From positions 620,001 to 684,000 of the forward strand of contig NZ_JAZGLW010000002.1 of the NCBI RefSeq assembly GCF_036409155.1: 64,000 bases of DNA, given 5' to 3'. The DNA is from Mycobacterium sp. 050128. Lineage in GTDB: Bacteria; Actinomycetota; Actinomycetes; Mycobacteriales; Mycobacteriaceae. Numbering within the stretch: position 1 is the first letter of the stretch; the number at the start of each line of letters is the position of its first letter. A program made the position numbers and the translations under genes. This document shows, in pieces, positions 9,903 through 24,264 of the stretch. The notes under the pieces are model-generated. The model was given only the letters and a program-made list of their open reading frames with translations. It was not told the DNA's origin and searched no databases.

Positions 9903-10994
9903 TTACGGGACGATCGCCAGAAACACGAACACGGCCAGCAGCACCAGATGTACCTCGCCCTGCAGCCGGGTCGCCCGGCCGGGGATCACGGTGAGCATGC
10001 TGATCACCACGGTCAATGCAAACAGCACCAACTGTGTCGAGCCCAGCCCGAGAATCAGCGGTCCTTTGATCCAGATCGACGCCAGCGCGATGCCGGGAAT
10101 GGTGAGCCCGATGCTGGCCATCGCCGAGCCGTACGCGAGGTTGAGGCTCGTCTGGATGCGGCCCGCCCGCGCCGCTCGCACAGCCGCGAGCGTCTCCGGC
10201 AGCAGCACCAGGGCCGCGATCACCACACCCACGAAGGAGTGCGGGAAGCCCGCTACGGACACCAGTTTCTCGACGGCCGGCGACTCCTGTTCGGCCAGCC
10301 CCACCACCGCGACCAACGCGGCGATCAGCAGCCCTCCGCTTCGCAGCGCCGCCGCGGTGCTGGGCGGCTCGGCGTGGCTTTCGTCGTCGAAGATGCGCTG
10401 CTGACCTCGCTGCGCAACCGGCAGAAAGAAGTCGCGGTGTCGCACGGTTTGAGTGAAGACGAACATCAGATAGAGCAGCAACGACGTGACGGCGGCGAAT
10501 TCCAGCTGCCCGGGCGAGAACTCCTGACGACCACGAGTCGTGGTGAAGCTGGGGAGCGCCAGGCTCAGCGTCGCCAGCGTGGTGAGCGTCGCCAGCGCCG
10601 CACCGCTGCCTTGCGGGTTGAACAACGTCACGCCGTAGCGATGGGAACCCAGCAGCAGCGACAACCCGGCAATGCCGTTGGTGGTGATCATCAGCGCCGC
10701 GAAGGCGGTGTCCCTGGCCAGTGTCTCCGCCTCGTTTCCGCCCGAGGCCATCAGCGTGATGATCAGGGCCAGCTCGATGACGGTTACTGCGGTGGCCAGC
10801 ACCAGCGATCCGAACGGCTCACCGACCCGGTGTGCGACCAGCTCCGCGTGGTGCACGGCGGCCAACACGGCGCCGATCAGAACGATCGCCTCGAGCGCCG
10901 CAAGCAGGGGCCCCGGCTCCGTGCCCCAGGTCAGTGCCAGCATGACGAGAGCGACCAGCGGCACCACGACATTCCACGACATCCGTTCGCGCAT
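9903..10994 (-). CDS. chaA: ChaA-type calcium/sodium-proton antiporter
   Basis: An integral membrane exchanger of the CaCA/ChaA family that expels Ca2+ or Na+ (K+ in some homologues) in exchange for protons. It is 363 residues with about eleven hydrophobic segments. The two homologous alpha repeats are visible: one with TAVTVIELALIITLM and a distal one with GVVIAALVLLPETLAAVRAA, the acidic residues within them being the likely ion ligands. It corresponds to Rv1607. It ends 20 bp from the convergent bcpB gene and starts 119 bp from the divergent kinase gene. The ATG at 10982 (M-S-W-N) is an alternative start. Confidence 0.9.
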   Translation of the reverse strand: MRERMSWNVVVPLVALVMLALTWGTEPGPLLAALEAIVLIGAVLAAVHHAELVAHRVGEPFGSLVLATAVTVIELALIITLMASGGNEAETLARDTAFAALMITTNGIAGLSLLLGSHRYGVTLFNPQGSGAALATLTTLATLSLALPSFTTTRGRQEFSPGQLEFAAVTSLLLYLMFVFTQTVRHRDFFLPVAQRGQQRIFDDESHAEPPSTAAALRSGGLLIAALVAVVGLAEQESPAVEKLVSVAGFPHSFVGVVIAALVLLPETLAAVRAARAGRIQTSLNLAYGSAMASIGLTIPGIALASIWIKGPLILGLGSTQLVLFALTVVISMLTVIPGRATRLQGEVHLVLLAVFVFLAIVP

Positions 10995-11055
10995 CGCCTG
11001 CCATTCTCATCGAAAACGTCGTCCGGTGCCGCCTCGGGGCGCGCCGCGTGAGACT

Positions 11056-11082
11056 GGCCCGCACGGCCGCGATTTGCGGGCC
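11056..11082. promoter_or_regulatory. Palindrome between chaA and the kinase gene
   Basis: A perfect 8-bp inverted repeat (ggcccgca at 11056-11063, tgcgggcc at 11075-11082) with an 11-bp spacer lies in the 119-bp gap between two divergent genes, ending 31 bp before the kinase start. Position suggests an operator or a structured leader. No known factor is assigned. Confidence 0.3.
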
Positions 11083-11113
11083 GCCGCAATCATCGCCTCA
11101 GTAGCATGCTCAC

Positions 11114-12616
11114 ATGCCGCAAAGCGATGGGTTACCCGAAGGCGCGCTGTTCGCTGGATTCAGGATCGTTCGGCGGCTGGGGGCCGGAGGGATGGGCGAA
11201 GTGTATCTGGCGCAGCATCCGCGGTTGCCGCGCCGTGACGCCCTGAAGATCTTGCCCGGTGAGCTCACCGACAACCTCGAGTTTCGGCAGCGCTTCAACC
11301 GGGAGGCCGATCTCGCCGCAAGCCTGTACAACGAGCACATCGTCGGCATCCACGACCGCGGCGAATACGAAGGGCAACTGTGGATTTCGATGGATTACGT
11401 GGAGGGCACCGACGCCGCGCAGCTGCTGCGCCAGTACCCGTCGGGGTTGCCGAAAGCCGATGTCATCGAGATCATCGCCGCCATGGCCGACGCGCTGGAT
11501 TACGCACATTCGCGCGGCCTGCTGCACCGCGACGTCAAACCCGCGAACATCCTGATCAGTGACGCCGCGCCGCGACGGCGCATTCTGCTGGCCGATTTCG
11601 GCATCGCCCGCGAGCTGGGTGAAATCAGCGGTCTGACAGCGACAAACATGATGATGGGCACGACCGCCTACTGCGCGCCCGAGCAGCTGCAGGGACTCGA
11701 CATCGACGGACGTGCCGACCAGTACGCGCTGGGATGCACCGCGTTCAACCTGTTGACCGGTACCGCCCCCTTTCAGAATTCCAATCCCGCGGTGGTCATC
11801 ACGCAGCATTTGTCGGCGCCGCCACCGCCGGTCAGCGAGCGCCGGCCCGACTTGGCAGACCTCGACGGCGCACTCGCGAAGGCCTTGGCCAAAAACCCCG
11901 CCGATCGCTTTGCAACGTGTACGGATTTCGCCGCCGCGCTCGGCAGCCAGCTCGGCACCGCGGCCGACACCGTCGGCCCGACTCAAGCGGCCCCGATTGC
12001 GGACACCGAAGCGATCGCTAGTCCCCAAACCACGTCGGCCGCAACGGCTCCCGCGCGCAGTACCCGGCGCACGGCGGTAGCGGTCGCGGTGATCGTCGGT
12101 CTGGCACTGGTCGGCCTTGGGCTACTCGTCGGCGTCCGCGTGTTCGGCGGCTCACACCAATCCGGCAACGGCGGCGCGCACTCTGTCGCGCCGTCAAGCG
12201 GCCACGCCCCGGCCTCGGCGAAACCCGGCATCAAGCTGACCCGCCAAATCACCGACCAAGCGGGTGCGCTCGGGCCAATCGAATACGACACGGTGAATCG
12301 GGCGCTCACCACGCTCTACAACACGCGCGGCACGCGGTTGTGGGTGGTGTATGTCAAAACCTTCGACGGTCAAAAGCCGTTCAAGTGGGCCGAGGATGCC
12401 ATGCGCGCCAACAACTTCACCGACAACGACGCCATCCTTGCCGTCGCCACCGAGGAGCCCGCGTACTCATTCCGGGTGCCCAACGCGGTGACCGCCGGAA
12501 AGGCGATTGACCTCGAAGTCATTCGGCGGGATCGCATCTCACCGGCCGTCTTTCGTCATGAATGGACACGCGCCGCAATCGAAGCAGCCAATAGCCTGGA
12601 TGTGGCGCCGCGCTAA
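11114..12616 (+). CDS. Receptor-like Ser/Thr protein kinase with extracellular TPM-like domain
   Basis: A 500-residue membrane kinase of the PknB/PknF (STPK) type. The cytoplasmic kinase domain spans about 16-280: glycine loop G-A-G-G-M-G (23-28), ATP lysine K45, catalytic loop [10 protein letters not shown] with D140, DFG at 161-163 and APE at 188-190, with T175 and T177 in the activation loop as likely autophosphorylation sites. After a Thr/Ala-rich linker, one helix (about 320-343) crosses the membrane. The outer part (about 372-495) begins I-T-D-Q-A-G-A-L and contains [11 protein letters not shown] and NDAILAVA, which look like a TPM (MOLO1/Psb32) domain instead of PASTA repeats. All catalytic residues are intact. 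It converges on hisI with a 4-bp stop overlap. M. tuberculosis has no kinase here. Confidence 0.92.
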   Translation: MPQSDGLPEGALFAGFRIVRRLGAGGMGEVYLAQHPRLPRRDALKILPGELTDNLEFRQRFNREADLAASLYNEHIVGIHDRGEYEGQLWISMDYVEGTDAAQLLRQYPSGLPKADVIEIIAAMADALDYAHSRGLLHRDVKPANILISDAAPRRRILLADFGIARELGEISGLTATNMMMGTTAYCAPEQLQGLDIDGRADQYALGCTAFNLLTGTAPFQNSNPAVVITQHLSAPPPPVSERRPDLADLDGALAKALAKNPADRFATCTDFAAALGSQLGTAADTVGPTQAAPIADTEAIASPQTTSAATAPARSTRRTAVAVAVIVGLALVGLGLLVGVRVFGGSHQSGNGGAHSVAPSSGHAPASAKPGIKLTRQITDQAGALGPIEYDTVNRALTTLYNTRGTRLWVVYVKTFDGQKPFKWAEDAMRANNFTDNDAILAVATEEPAYSFRVPNAVTAGKAIDLEVIRRDRISPAVFRHEWTRAAIEAANSLDVAPR

Positions 12617-12960
12617 TTCTCGGGTTCGAGCAGCGCGTCGGCATCGAAGCAGCTGTGGTCTCCGGTGTGGCACGCGCCGCCGACCTGGTCGACGGTCAGC
12701 AGCACGGTGTCACCGTCGCAGTCCAGGCGCACCGAGTGCACATACTGGGTGTGCCCCGACGTCGCGCCCTTGATCCACTGCTCGCCGCGGGATCGCGAAA
12801 AGTAGGTGGCCTCGCGGGTTTCCAGGGTGCGGGCCAGCGCCTCGTCGTCCATCCAGGCGACCATCAGCACGTCGCCGCTGCCCCGCTCCTGCACGACGGC
12901 GGTGAACAGGCCGTCGGCGTTGCGCTTGAGGCGCGCGGCGATGCCGGAATCGAGTGTCAT
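12613..12960 (-). CDS. hisI: Phosphoribosyl-AMP cyclohydrolase
   Basis: Opens the purine ring of phosphoribosyl-AMP, the third step of histidine synthesis; a zinc enzyme. It is 115 residues with no HisE fusion. The metal-binding DCDGD segment and the cysteines of [17 protein letters not shown] are present. The ATG at 12960 overlaps the hisF stop as ATGA; the long in-frame extension upstream belongs to hisF shadow. It is the last gene of the his cluster and meets the kinase gene tail to tail with a 4-bp overlap. Confidence 0.96.
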   Translation of the reverse strand: MTLDSGIAARLKRNADGLFTAVVQERGSGDVLMVAWMDDEALARTLETREATYFSRSRGEQWIKGATSGHTQYVHSVRLDCDGDTVLLTVDQVGGACHTGDHSCFDADALLEPEN

Positions 12961-13742
12961 CGTACCGTGATCCCTTCCGCGGCCATCGCGGCCTTCACCT
13001 GCCCGATCGTCAACTCGCGGAAGTGAAAGACGCTGGCCGCCAACACCGCATCCGCACCGGCCTGGACCGCGGGTGCGAAGTGGTCGACCGTGCCGGCGCC
13101 GCCGCTGGCGATCACCGGAACCGTGACCGCGGCACGGACCGCGCGCAACATCGCCAGATCGAAACCGGCCTTGGTGCCGTCGGCGTCCATCGAATTGAGC
13201 AGGATCTCCCCCACCCCGAGGTCGGCGCCGCGGGCCGCCCACTCGACGGCGTCGATGCCGGTGCCGCGGCGCCCCCCGTGCGTGGTGACCTCCCAGCCCG
13301 ATGGCGTAGGCGCCGAACCGGACGGCACCGTGCGGGCGTCGACGGACAACACGATGCATTGCGAGCCGAATTGCCTTGACATTTCCGCCAATAGGTCCGG
13401 GCGCGCGATCGCGGCGGTATTCACCGAGACCTTGTCCGCCCCCGCCCGCAGCAGGACGTCGACGTCGGCCACGGCGCGCACACCGCCGCCGACGGTCAGC
13501 GGGATGAACACCTGCTCGGCGGTGTGGCGCACCACGTCCAGCATCGTCGCCCGGCCCGACGAGGACGCGGTCACGTCCAGAAAGGTCAGCTCGTCGGCGC
13601 CCTCGGCGTCATAGGCCGCAGCGAGCTCGACGGGGTCACCCGCGTCGCGCAGGTTCTCGAAATTGACTCCCTTGACCACGCGCCCGTCGTCGACGTCCAG
13701 GCACGGAATCACCCGCACGGCAAGGTCGGTACCCGAATGCAT
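12957..13742 (-). CDS. hisF: Imidazole glycerol phosphate synthase, cyclase subunit
   Basis: Uses ammonia delivered by HisH to turn PRFAR into imidazole glycerol phosphate and AICAR. It is a 261-residue half-barrel-repeat TIM fold with catalytic aspartates in [15 protein letters not shown] and VLSVDARTV, and phosphate sites in LTVGGGVR and IASGGAG. The start is the ATG at 13742 (M-H-S-G-T-D), one base after the impA stop; the ORF extending to 13976 reads through impA and is discarded. It overlaps hisI by 4 bp. Confidence 0.96.
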   Translation of the reverse strand: MHSGTDLAVRVIPCLDVDDGRVVKGVNFENLRDAGDPVELAAAYDAEGADELTFLDVTASSSGRATMLDVVRHTAEQVFIPLTVGGGVRAVADVDVLLRAGADKVSVNTAAIARPDLLAEMSRQFGSQCIVLSVDARTVPSGSAPTPSGWEVTTHGGRRGTGIDAVEWAARGADLGVGEILLNSMDADGTKAGFDLAMLRAVRAAVTVPVIASGGAGTVDHFAPAVQAGADAVLAASVFHFRELTIGQVKAAMAAEGITVR

Positions 13743-13743
13743 C

Positions 13744-14544
13744 TCAGTAGTCCTCCGGTCGGCCCGCACTGCGCAGAATCTCGAGGATCTCTGCATACGC
13801 ACCGGGGGCGGCGGCCAGCACAGAGCGAGACTCGGGGGTCCAGGGTTGACCGAGAAGATCGGTGACAGTGCCACCGGCGGCGCGAACCAGCGCGACCCCG
13901 GCGGCGTGATCCCACACCTGGCCGCCGAAATGAACCGCGCACGAGAGGATTCCGTCGGCCACATAAACAAGGTCAAGGCCGGTCGATCCGTGCATGCGCA
14001 GTCGCGAGGACACCCGGCTCAGCTTCTCCAGCACCGCGAGTCGGTAGCGCCCCGGGAATCGTCCCCGAGAGTCGGCGTTGAATGTGCCGACACCGATCAG
14101 GGTGTCAGCCAGCGGCGTGTGGTTCAACGGCGCCTGCGCGACATCGTTTCTCATCAGCGGCCCCTCGGCCAGCGCCGCATAGCGATCGTCGGTGAACGGT
14201 ATCCAGGTCAGGCCGGCCACCGGCTCGCCCTCGTGCAGCAGGCCCAGCAGTATCGCCGCCATCGGTGATCCGGCGGCGTAGTTGAAGGTGCCGTCGATCG
14301 GGTCCAGCACCCACACCCACGGTGAATCGACCGGTGTGCCACCGAATTCCTCGCCGTGCACCCCGATTCCGGTGGCCGCTTGCAGCGCCGCGACAACCTG
14401 CCGCTCGATCGCCAGATCAACCTGGGTGGCGAAGTCGTTGCCCTTCTTGCGAATCGCCGAGTCGGCGCGGTGGCCGGCCAGGAACGGCTCCACTGCCGCG
14501 TCGAGGATTGTCGACGCCTCGGCCAGCAGTGCGTGCAGATCCAT
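13744..14544 (-). CDS. impA: Inositol monophosphatase family phosphatase
   Basis: A 266-residue Mg2+-dependent phosphatase of the inositol monophosphatase/FBPase superfamily. Metal-binding motifs are V-H-G-E-E-F-G (about 64-70), [12 protein letters not shown] and the late [15 protein letters not shown]. It lies inside the his cluster, between hisA (4 bp gap) and hisF (1 bp gap). The family includes histidinol-phosphatases, so it could supply that missing step as well as act on inositol phosphate. It corresponds to Rv1604; the assigned substrate is an inference from family and context. Confidence 0.9.
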   Translation of the reverse strand: MDLHALLAEASTILDAAVEPFLAGHRADSAIRKKGNDFATQVDLAIERQVVAALQAATGIGVHGEEFGGTPVDSPWVWVLDPIDGTFNYAAGSPMAAILLGLLHEGEPVAGLTWIPFTDDRYAALAEGPLMRNDVAQAPLNHTPLADTLIGVGTFNADSRGRFPGRYRLAVLEKLSRVSSRLRMHGSTGLDLVYVADGILSCAVHFGGQVWDHAAGVALVRAAGGTVTDLLGQPWTPESRSVLAAAPGAYAEILEILRSAGRPEDY

Positions 14545-14548
14545 CGTG

Positions 14549-15295
14549 CTACTGCCGTACCGCGTCCAGTGCCTGCGGCAAGGTGAACCGCCCGGCGTAG
14601 AGCGCCTTGCCCACGATGGCTCCCTCCACGCCGCGGTCGGTCAGAGTGGCGATCGCGCGCAGATCGTCCAGGCTCGACACGCCACCGGACGCGATGACCG
14701 GGGCGTCGGTGCGCTCGGCCACCCGGGCCAGCAGGTCGAGGTTGGGGCCGCCCAGCGTGCCGTCCTTGGTGACGTCGGTGACGACGAACCGCGAACATCC
14801 CTCGGCGTCAAGGCGTTCCAGTACATCCCACAGGTCGCCACCATCGGTTTCCCAGCCCCGCCCGCGCAGTCGGTGCTCGCCTTCTGGATGGCTGGGGTCG
14901 ATCTGGACGTCCAACCCGACGGCGACCTTCTCACCGTGCTCGGTGATCGCCCGTGCGCACCACTGCGGATTCTCCAGCGCCGCGGTGCCCAGGTTGACCC
15001 TGGCGCAGCCGGTGGCCAGCGCCGCCGCCAGCGAATCGTCGTCGCGAATCCCGCCGGACAGCTCCACCAACACGTCGAGCTTGCCCACCACCTCGGCGAG
15101 CAATTCGCGGTTGGAACCGCGGCCGAACGCGGCGTCCAAGTCCACCAGATGGATCCAGTCGGCGCCGTCGCGTTGCCAGTTCAGTGCCGCGTCCAGCGCA
15201 GAGCCGTACTCGGTTTCGCTGCCGGCCTTGCCCTGCACCAGGCGTACGGCACGACCTTCGACAACGTCGACGGCGGGTAACAAAATCAATGACAT
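14549..15295 (-). CDS. hisA: PriA: bifunctional ProFAR/PRA isomerase (HisA and TrpF activities)
   Basis: Catalyses the Amadori rearrangement in histidine synthesis and, in actinobacteria, the equivalent TrpF step of tryptophan synthesis. It is a 248-residue TIM barrel with acid/base aspartates in [18 protein letters not shown] and [14 protein letters not shown]. The absence of any trpF in the nearby trp cluster supports the dual role known for mycobacterial PriA. The start codon directly abuts the hisH stop; the downstream gene impA begins 4 bp later. Confidence 0.95.
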   Translation of the reverse strand: MSLILLPAVDVVEGRAVRLVQGKAGSETEYGSALDAALNWQRDGADWIHLVDLDAAFGRGSNRELLAEVVGKLDVLVELSGGIRDDDSLAAALATGCARVNLGTAALENPQWCARAITEHGEKVAVGLDVQIDPSHPEGEHRLRGRGWETDGGDLWDVLERLDAEGCSRFVVTDVTKDGTLGGPNLDLLARVAERTDAPVIASGGVSSLDDLRAIATLTDRGVEGAIVGKALYAGRFTLPQALDAVRQ

Positions 15296-15912
15296 CTACA
15301 GTCCCTCAACCCAGTTGCTCAATACGGCCGCACCGGCGTCCCCACTCTTCTCCGGGTGGAATTGGGTGGCGGCCAGCGGCCCGTCCTCGACCGCCGCCAG
15401 AAACGGCACCTGATGAGTGGCCCACGTCAGCACGGCCTCCGGCGAGCCTTCCCACCGCTGCGCAGCGTAGGAATGCACGAAGTAGAACCGGGCGGACGCA
15501 TCCAGACCCTTGAAAAGTCGACTGCCCGACCCGGATTGGACAACATTCCAGCCCATGTGCGGGATCACCGGGGCATCCAGTCGTGTCACGGATCCGGGCC
15601 ACTGCCCACACCCCGACGTCTCGACCCCGAATTCCACGCCGCGTGCGAACAGGATCTGCATGCCGACACAGACCCCGAGCACCGGGCGCCCGGCGGCCAC
15701 CCGTTCGGCGATGATCTGCTCCCCGGCGATCTTGCGCAGTCCGGTCATGCACGCCTCGTACGCGCCGACCCCGGGCACCACCAGCCCGTCGGCGGCCGCG
15801 GCCGCACGCGCGTCGGCGGTGACCTCCACCGTCGCACCGACGCGCTCCAGCGCACGCTGCGCAGACCGGAGATTGCCTGAACCGTAGTCCAGCACCACGA
15901 CTGATCGTGTTG

Positions 15913-15916
<4 letters not shown>
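15296..15916 (-). CDS. hisH: Imidazole glycerol phosphate synthase, glutaminase subunit
   Basis: Class I glutamine amidotransferase that feeds ammonia to HisF. It is 206 residues. The catalytic triad is visible: cysteine in [12 protein letters not shown], histidine and glutamate in [10 protein letters not shown]; the oxyanion-region PGVGA is also present. The start is a GTG at 15916 overlapping the hisB stop as GTGA. It ends immediately before hisA. Confidence 0.96.
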
Positions 15917-19078
<3,162 letters not shown>

Positions 19079-19158
19079 TGTCCCAGAGGAACTCAAATCA
19101 ATATCCGACCGGTACAGTGCCGATAATCAGCGCACCGACGTTCCACAAGGGAGCCGGC

Positions 19159-19569
19159 ATGTCCACAAAGGATCACCCGAACAACGCCCCGGGCATCCCG
19201 ATGGTGTATCCGACGTGGTTTGAGAACTTCCAGGTCAAATACGTCAACCCCGCGTTGAAGCCGATCGCGCGCTTCCTGCCCGGCACGGGCACGATCGAGC
19301 ATCGCGGTCGCACGTCGGGCAAGACGTACAAGACCATCGTGACGGCCTATCGCAACGGCAATGTGTTGGCGATTGCGCTGGGCCACGGCAAGACGGACTG
19401 GGTGAAGAACGTGCTGGCCGCCGGGCAGGCTGACCTGCACTTTGCCCGCAGCGTCGTACACATCACCAATCCCCGGATCCTGCCCGCGGGATCCGATGGC
19501 ACGGGCCTGCCCCGGCTGGTGCGTCTGCAGCTGCGCCGGATGGCGGTGCTGGTCAGCGACATCGCCTGA
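19159..19569 (+). CDS. Deazaflavin-dependent nitroreductase family protein (Rv1598c-like)
   Basis: A 136-residue member of the Ddn/F420-dependent oxidoreductase family (DUF385 split barrel). The family core G-R-T-S-G-K-T-Y-K-T (about 53-62), which contacts the F420 phosphate side, is clear, followed by the I-A-L-G-H-G-K-T-D-W segment. Start chosen at the ATG at 19159 with an aaggGAG ribosome site; the upstream in-frame extension has no family character. Members reduce quinones or nitroaromatics with F420H2 in mycobacteria; the actual substrate here is unknown. It is divergent from hisD. Confidence 0.85.
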   Translation: MSTKDHPNNAPGIPMVYPTWFENFQVKYVNPALKPIARFLPGTGTIEHRGRTSGKTYKTIVTAYRNGNVLAIALGHGKTDWVKNVLAAGQADLHFARSVVHITNPRILPAGSDGTGLPRLVRLQLRRMAVLVSDIA

Positions 19570-19593
19570 GCCGCCGCGCGCCGTACTGCCGTG

Positions 19594-19674
19594 TTGAGCG
19601 TGCGCTGGCGGCTTTGAGTGTGCGCTGGCGGCGGCCTGCGCCGGCGTGTCGCCGCCCTGGATGCACACTCGACG
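19594..19674. repeat. Interspersed palindromic element, copy A
   Basis: The gap between two convergent genes holds two tandem 20-bp units (19594-19613 and 19614-19633, two mismatches apart, each starting ttgag and containing gtgcgctggcggc), then a GC loop and a 33-bp block (19642-19674). That block matches the one at 58291-58323 with a single mismatch. Its right end is an imperfect inverted copy of the 20-bp unit, so the element can fold. A bidirectional terminator or REP-like element is possible. Confidence 0.7.
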
Positions 19675-19697
19675 CCTGACGAGCGACGCCAACCGCG

Positions 19698-20726
19698 CTA
19701 CGCCCGGGTGAAGACGGTCTTGCCGGTCATCGTCGGCCATATCGAGGGTGCTTCGGCCCAGGGCACCACCCGGTCGACGGCCGGTGACAGGTCGCATCCG
19801 CCGGCCAGCAGCTCCAGCACCCGCGGAATGGCCGACCGTGCGTTGACCCGCCCGGTGACGAACCGCACCCCGCGGGTGTACATCGGCAGCAGCGGCATCT
19901 CGACGATCGGCTGGTAGTAGATCCCGGTATCGGTGCACACGCCGTCCGGCCAGGTCGCTCGCAGCGTGGCGGCCAGCAGCGACGGATCGGCGGAGGTGTG
20001 CACCGTGACCGGATAAGGCTCCCAGGTCTTATCGGGCTTAACCCGATCGTGGACCACCGCGCCGAGCTTCTCGGCGGCCGCCAGCCGGCGCACATCGTGG
20101 TCGACGTAGTCGACGCGGGCACCCAGCGCGGCCGCGAACGCGGCGGCGTACAGCCCGATCGAGAGCTTGCCCACCACCAGCACGCGGCGGTCGGCCGGAT
20201 CGAGCGCGGCCAACTCGGCCGCATACGGCCCCACCGCCCGCCAGCCGTCGGGGATGTTGTCCGACAGCGAGGCGATGGCGTTGGGCTGCACGCCATCCGG
20301 GACGGGCAGCAGCATCGCGTCGGCGTAGGGCACCAGCACCTCGTCCGACATGAATCCGCCGCCGTTCAGACCGGCGAGCGGGCCAAGACCGTACATCGCC
20401 ATCAACGGCACCGAACCACACGAGCCGGTCACGCCGCGGCGGCAGGCCGAGCAGCTGCCGCAGCTGATCTGGAACGGCACGACGACCCAGTCGCCCGGCC
20501 GGACGGTGCCCACGGCATCGCCGACGGCCACGACCTCGGCCAGCCCCTCGTGCCCGACGGCGTAGCCGGGCGGTAGCGGCGCCTGGCCGTTGGCAACCGC
20601 GATGTCGAGGTCGCAGCAGGCCACCACCAGCGGCCTGACCACGGCTTGGTCCGGTGCGGTGATTTGCGGCTCCGGCACGTCGCGCCAGATATACCGCCCC
20701 GCGTCTTCAAAGGTCAGCTGCCGCAT
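19698..20726 (-). CDS. Zinc-dependent MDR-family alcohol dehydrogenase-like protein
   Basis: A 342-residue medium-chain dehydrogenase. The N-terminal GroES-like domain has a catalytic-type cysteine in V-V-A-C-C-D-L-D (about 37), G-H-E-G-L-A-E-V and the structural zinc cysteines of CGSCSACRRG...C. The Rossmann half has V-L-V-V-G-K-L-S-I-G rather than a canonical GxGxxG, so coenzyme binding may be unusual. It lies 11 bp past the nadC stop on the same strand and is probably cotranscribed with nadABC; it ends in a gap carrying repeat copy A. The substrate is unknown. Confidence 0.85.
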   Translation of the reverse strand: MRQLTFEDAGRYIWRDVPEPQITAPDQAVVRPLVVACCDLDIAVANGQAPLPPGYAVGHEGLAEVVAVGDAVGTVRPGDWVVVPFQISCGSCSACRRGVTGSCGSVPLMAMYGLGPLAGLNGGGFMSDEVLVPYADAMLLPVPDGVQPNAIASLSDNIPDGWRAVGPYAAELAALDPADRRVLVVGKLSIGLYAAAFAAALGARVDYVDHDVRRLAAAEKLGAVVHDRVKPDKTWEPYPVTVHTSADPSLLAATLRATWPDGVCTDTGIYYQPIVEMPLLPMYTRGVRFVTGRVNARSAIPRVLELLAGGCDLSPAVDRVVPWAEAPSIWPTMTGKTVFTRA

Positions 20727-20737
20727 CTGGGCCAGCC

Positions 20738-21592
20738 CTACATGTCCAGCCCGATATCGAGCACGCGTACCGAGTGAGTCAGCGCGCCGACGGCCAGGTA
20801 GTCCACTCCCGTGCCGGCGTATTCCGCCGCGGTCTGCAGGCTCAGCCCGCCCGACGACTCCAGCAGCACCGCGGGCGCGCGGGCGTCACGACGCTGCACG
20901 GCGATCTGGGTCTGCCACACCGGGAAATTGTCCAACAGGATCAACTCCGGCTTCTCGGGCAGTACCTCGTCGAGCTGCTCGAGCGAGTCGACTTCGACCT
21001 CGCACGGCAGATCGGGTGCCGCCTCGCGCACCGCGCGCAGCGCCTCGACGACCGATCCGGCGGCCGCGACGTGGTTGTCCTTGATCAGTGCTGCGTCGCC
21101 CAGCCCGAGGCGGTGGTTGACCCCGCCGCCGATCCGGACCGCGTACTTCTGCAGGGCACGCAGGCCGGGGAGCGTCTTGCGGGTATCGCGGACCTGCGCC
21201 TTGGTGCCGCTGACGGCGTCCACCCAGGCCGCCGTCGCGGTGGCGATCCCCGACAGGTGGCAGATCAGGTTCAGCATCGTGCGCTCGGCGGTCAACAGCC
21301 CACGGTTCTCGGCCCGCACGGTCAAGACGGGCTGGCCGGGCTGCACGCGGGCACCGTCGTCGACGCGGTCGAGCACCTGATAGCCGCCGGCACCGAGCAC
21401 CTCGTCGAGCACCAGCAGGCCGACATCTAAGCCGGCGATGACGCCCGCTTCCCGGGGCACCAGGGCCGCCGTCGCGTCGCCGGCGGGCACCGTGGCGAGC
21501 GTGGTGATGTCGGGTCCGTAGCGCAGATCCTCGTCCAGGCCACGCCGGACGGTGTCGAGAGCAACGGCCAGCTCGGCGTCGGACAACGTCAT
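20738..21592 (-). CDS. nadC: Nicotinate-nucleotide pyrophosphorylase (quinolinate PRTase)
   Basis: Condenses quinolinate with PRPP to nicotinate mononucleotide, the third step of de novo NAD synthesis. It is 284 residues with the family motifs TRKTLPGLR, GGGVNHRLGLGDAALIKDNH and L-I-L-L-D-N-F. The ATG at 21592 shares one base with the nadB stop (TGATG). Third gene of nadABC. Confidence 0.96.
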   Translation of the reverse strand: MTLSDAELAVALDTVRRGLDEDLRYGPDITTLATVPAGDATAALVPREAGVIAGLDVGLLVLDEVLGAGGYQVLDRVDDGARVQPGQPVLTVRAENRGLLTAERTMLNLICHLSGIATATAAWVDAVSGTKAQVRDTRKTLPGLRALQKYAVRIGGGVNHRLGLGDAALIKDNHVAAAGSVVEALRAVREAAPDLPCEVEVDSLEQLDEVLPEKPELILLDNFPVWQTQIAVQRRDARAPAVLLESSGGLSLQTAAEYAGTGVDYLAVGALTHSVRVLDIGLDM

Positions 21593-23168
21593 CAGGACAC
21601 CGCCGCCAGGTCTTCGGCGTACACCGTGTCGGCCGACCGGACCATGATGCTGCGGGCCTTGTTCGGCGCGGACTCCGGGTAATCGGCGCGGTGGTGGCAG
21701 CCCCGGCTTTCGCTGCGGGCCAACGCCGCGGCGGCCACCGCGCGGGCGGTCAGCGTCAACGCGACGTCCTCGAAATCGCGACGGCCCTCGATCGCGCGGA
21801 CCCGCGCCCGGGACAGCGTCTCGGACAGACGCTGCAGCCCCGACGCGTCGCGGACCACCGACGCGTCGCGAGTCATCGCCGATTGCAGTTCGCGGCGTTT
21901 CGACGCGGTGTGAGCGATCGGCTCGGGCGGGATCGCGAGCGCCCGCCCGGCCGCCAGCGCATGTGTGGAAGCGGCCTTCCCGGCGCGGCCACCCACCACC
22001 AGACCTTCCAGCAAGCTGTTGGACGCCAAGCGATTAGCCCCGTGCATGCCGGTGCGGGCTACCTCACCGGCGGCGAACAGCCCGGGCAGCTCGGTGCGGC
22101 CGTGCACGTCGGTGACCACGCCGCCGCAGCTGTAGTGGGCGCCCGGCACCACCGGGATAGGTTGGCGGACGGGGTCTACGCCGGCTGCCCGGCACGCGGC
22201 GGTGACGTTGGGGAACCGGGCCTCGAAGCCGTCGATGCCGCGCGCGTCGAGGAAGACGCATTCGTCGCCGGTGGCCCTCAGCCGTGCGTCGATGGCCCCC
22301 GCGACGACATCGCGCGGCGCCAGGTCGCCCATCGGGTGCACTCCCGCGGTGACTGAATTGCCTTGCCGGTCAACCAATACCGCACCCTCTCCGCGGATGG
22401 CCTCGGTGATCAGCGGCCGGCGATTCCCGGCCCTCGGGCCGGGACTGGCACTGTACAACATGGTGGGGTGGAACTGGATGAACTCGAGATCGCTGACCGC
22501 GACGCCGGCCCACAACGCCAAAGCGATTCCGTCGCCGGTGGATCCGTTGGGGTTGGTGGTCGCGCTGTAGAGATGCCCGAGGCCGCCGGAGGCGAGGATC
22601 ACCGAGGGCGCGCTGATGATCCCGATGCCGTCCGGATTGCCTACGGCCAGGCCGGTCACCGCCGTGCCGTCGTGCAGCACTCGCAGCGCCACGTGGCTGC
22701 TGCGGATGTCCAGCAGCCGGGCGGCGTGGTCGAGTGCCCGCTGCACCTCGGCGCCGGTGGCGTCGCCGCCGGCATGAACGATGCGCCGTCGCGAATGTCC
22801 GCCCTCGCGGGTCAGCGCCCACTGGCCGGGCATTGATTCGTCGAATCGCGCACCGTCTGAGACTAATTCGCTGACCGCGCGGTACCCGTCGGCGACGATC
22901 GAGTAGACCGCGCCGGGGTCGCACATCCCGGCACCCGCGGCTAGGGTGTCGGCGACGTGGTTCTCGACGGAGTCGTCGTTGTCCGGCAGCACGACCGCGA
23001 TCCCGCCCTGCGCGTAGTGCGTAGCGGTGACCCCGTGGGTTTCGTCGGCCTTGCTGAGAACGACGACCTTGCGGCCCGCCCGGTGCGCCGCCAGCGCGGC
23101 GGCCAATCCCCCGACACCCGTGCCGATCACGACGACGTCGGCGCTATCGGTCCAAGCCGGGCGGGTCA

Positions 23169-23172
<4 letters not shown>
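21592..23172 (-). CDS. nadB: L-aspartate oxidase
   Basis: FAD enzyme that oxidises aspartate to iminoaspartate for NadA. It is 526 residues. The dinucleotide-binding [17 protein letters not shown], the [12 protein letters not shown] substrate region, [11 protein letters not shown] and the C-terminal L-F-A-A-G-E-V...[11 protein letters not shown] block are intact. The start ATG at 23172 overlaps the nadA stop as ATGA; the larger ORF reaching 23619 is nadA antisense-frame noise. Confidence 0.96.
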
Positions 23173-24218
<1,046 letters not shown>

Positions 24219-24241
24219 GGCGGCTCCTTTCGACGTAGGAG

Positions 24242-24264
24242 GTTTTCGACTTATAATCGAAAAC
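24242..24264. promoter_or_regulatory. NrtR operator overlapping both divergent promoters
   Basis: A perfect palindrome, gttttcga (24242-24249), 7-bp centre, tcgaaaac (24257-24264), ends right against the nrtR start codon. A TATAAT -10 box for nrtR (24252-24257) lies inside it, so nrtR mRNA is probably leaderless or nearly so; on the other strand the same centre can serve nadA. NrtR proteins are known repressors of NAD synthesis genes in mycobacteria, so this is the expected autoregulatory and nadABC operator. Confidence 0.8.
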
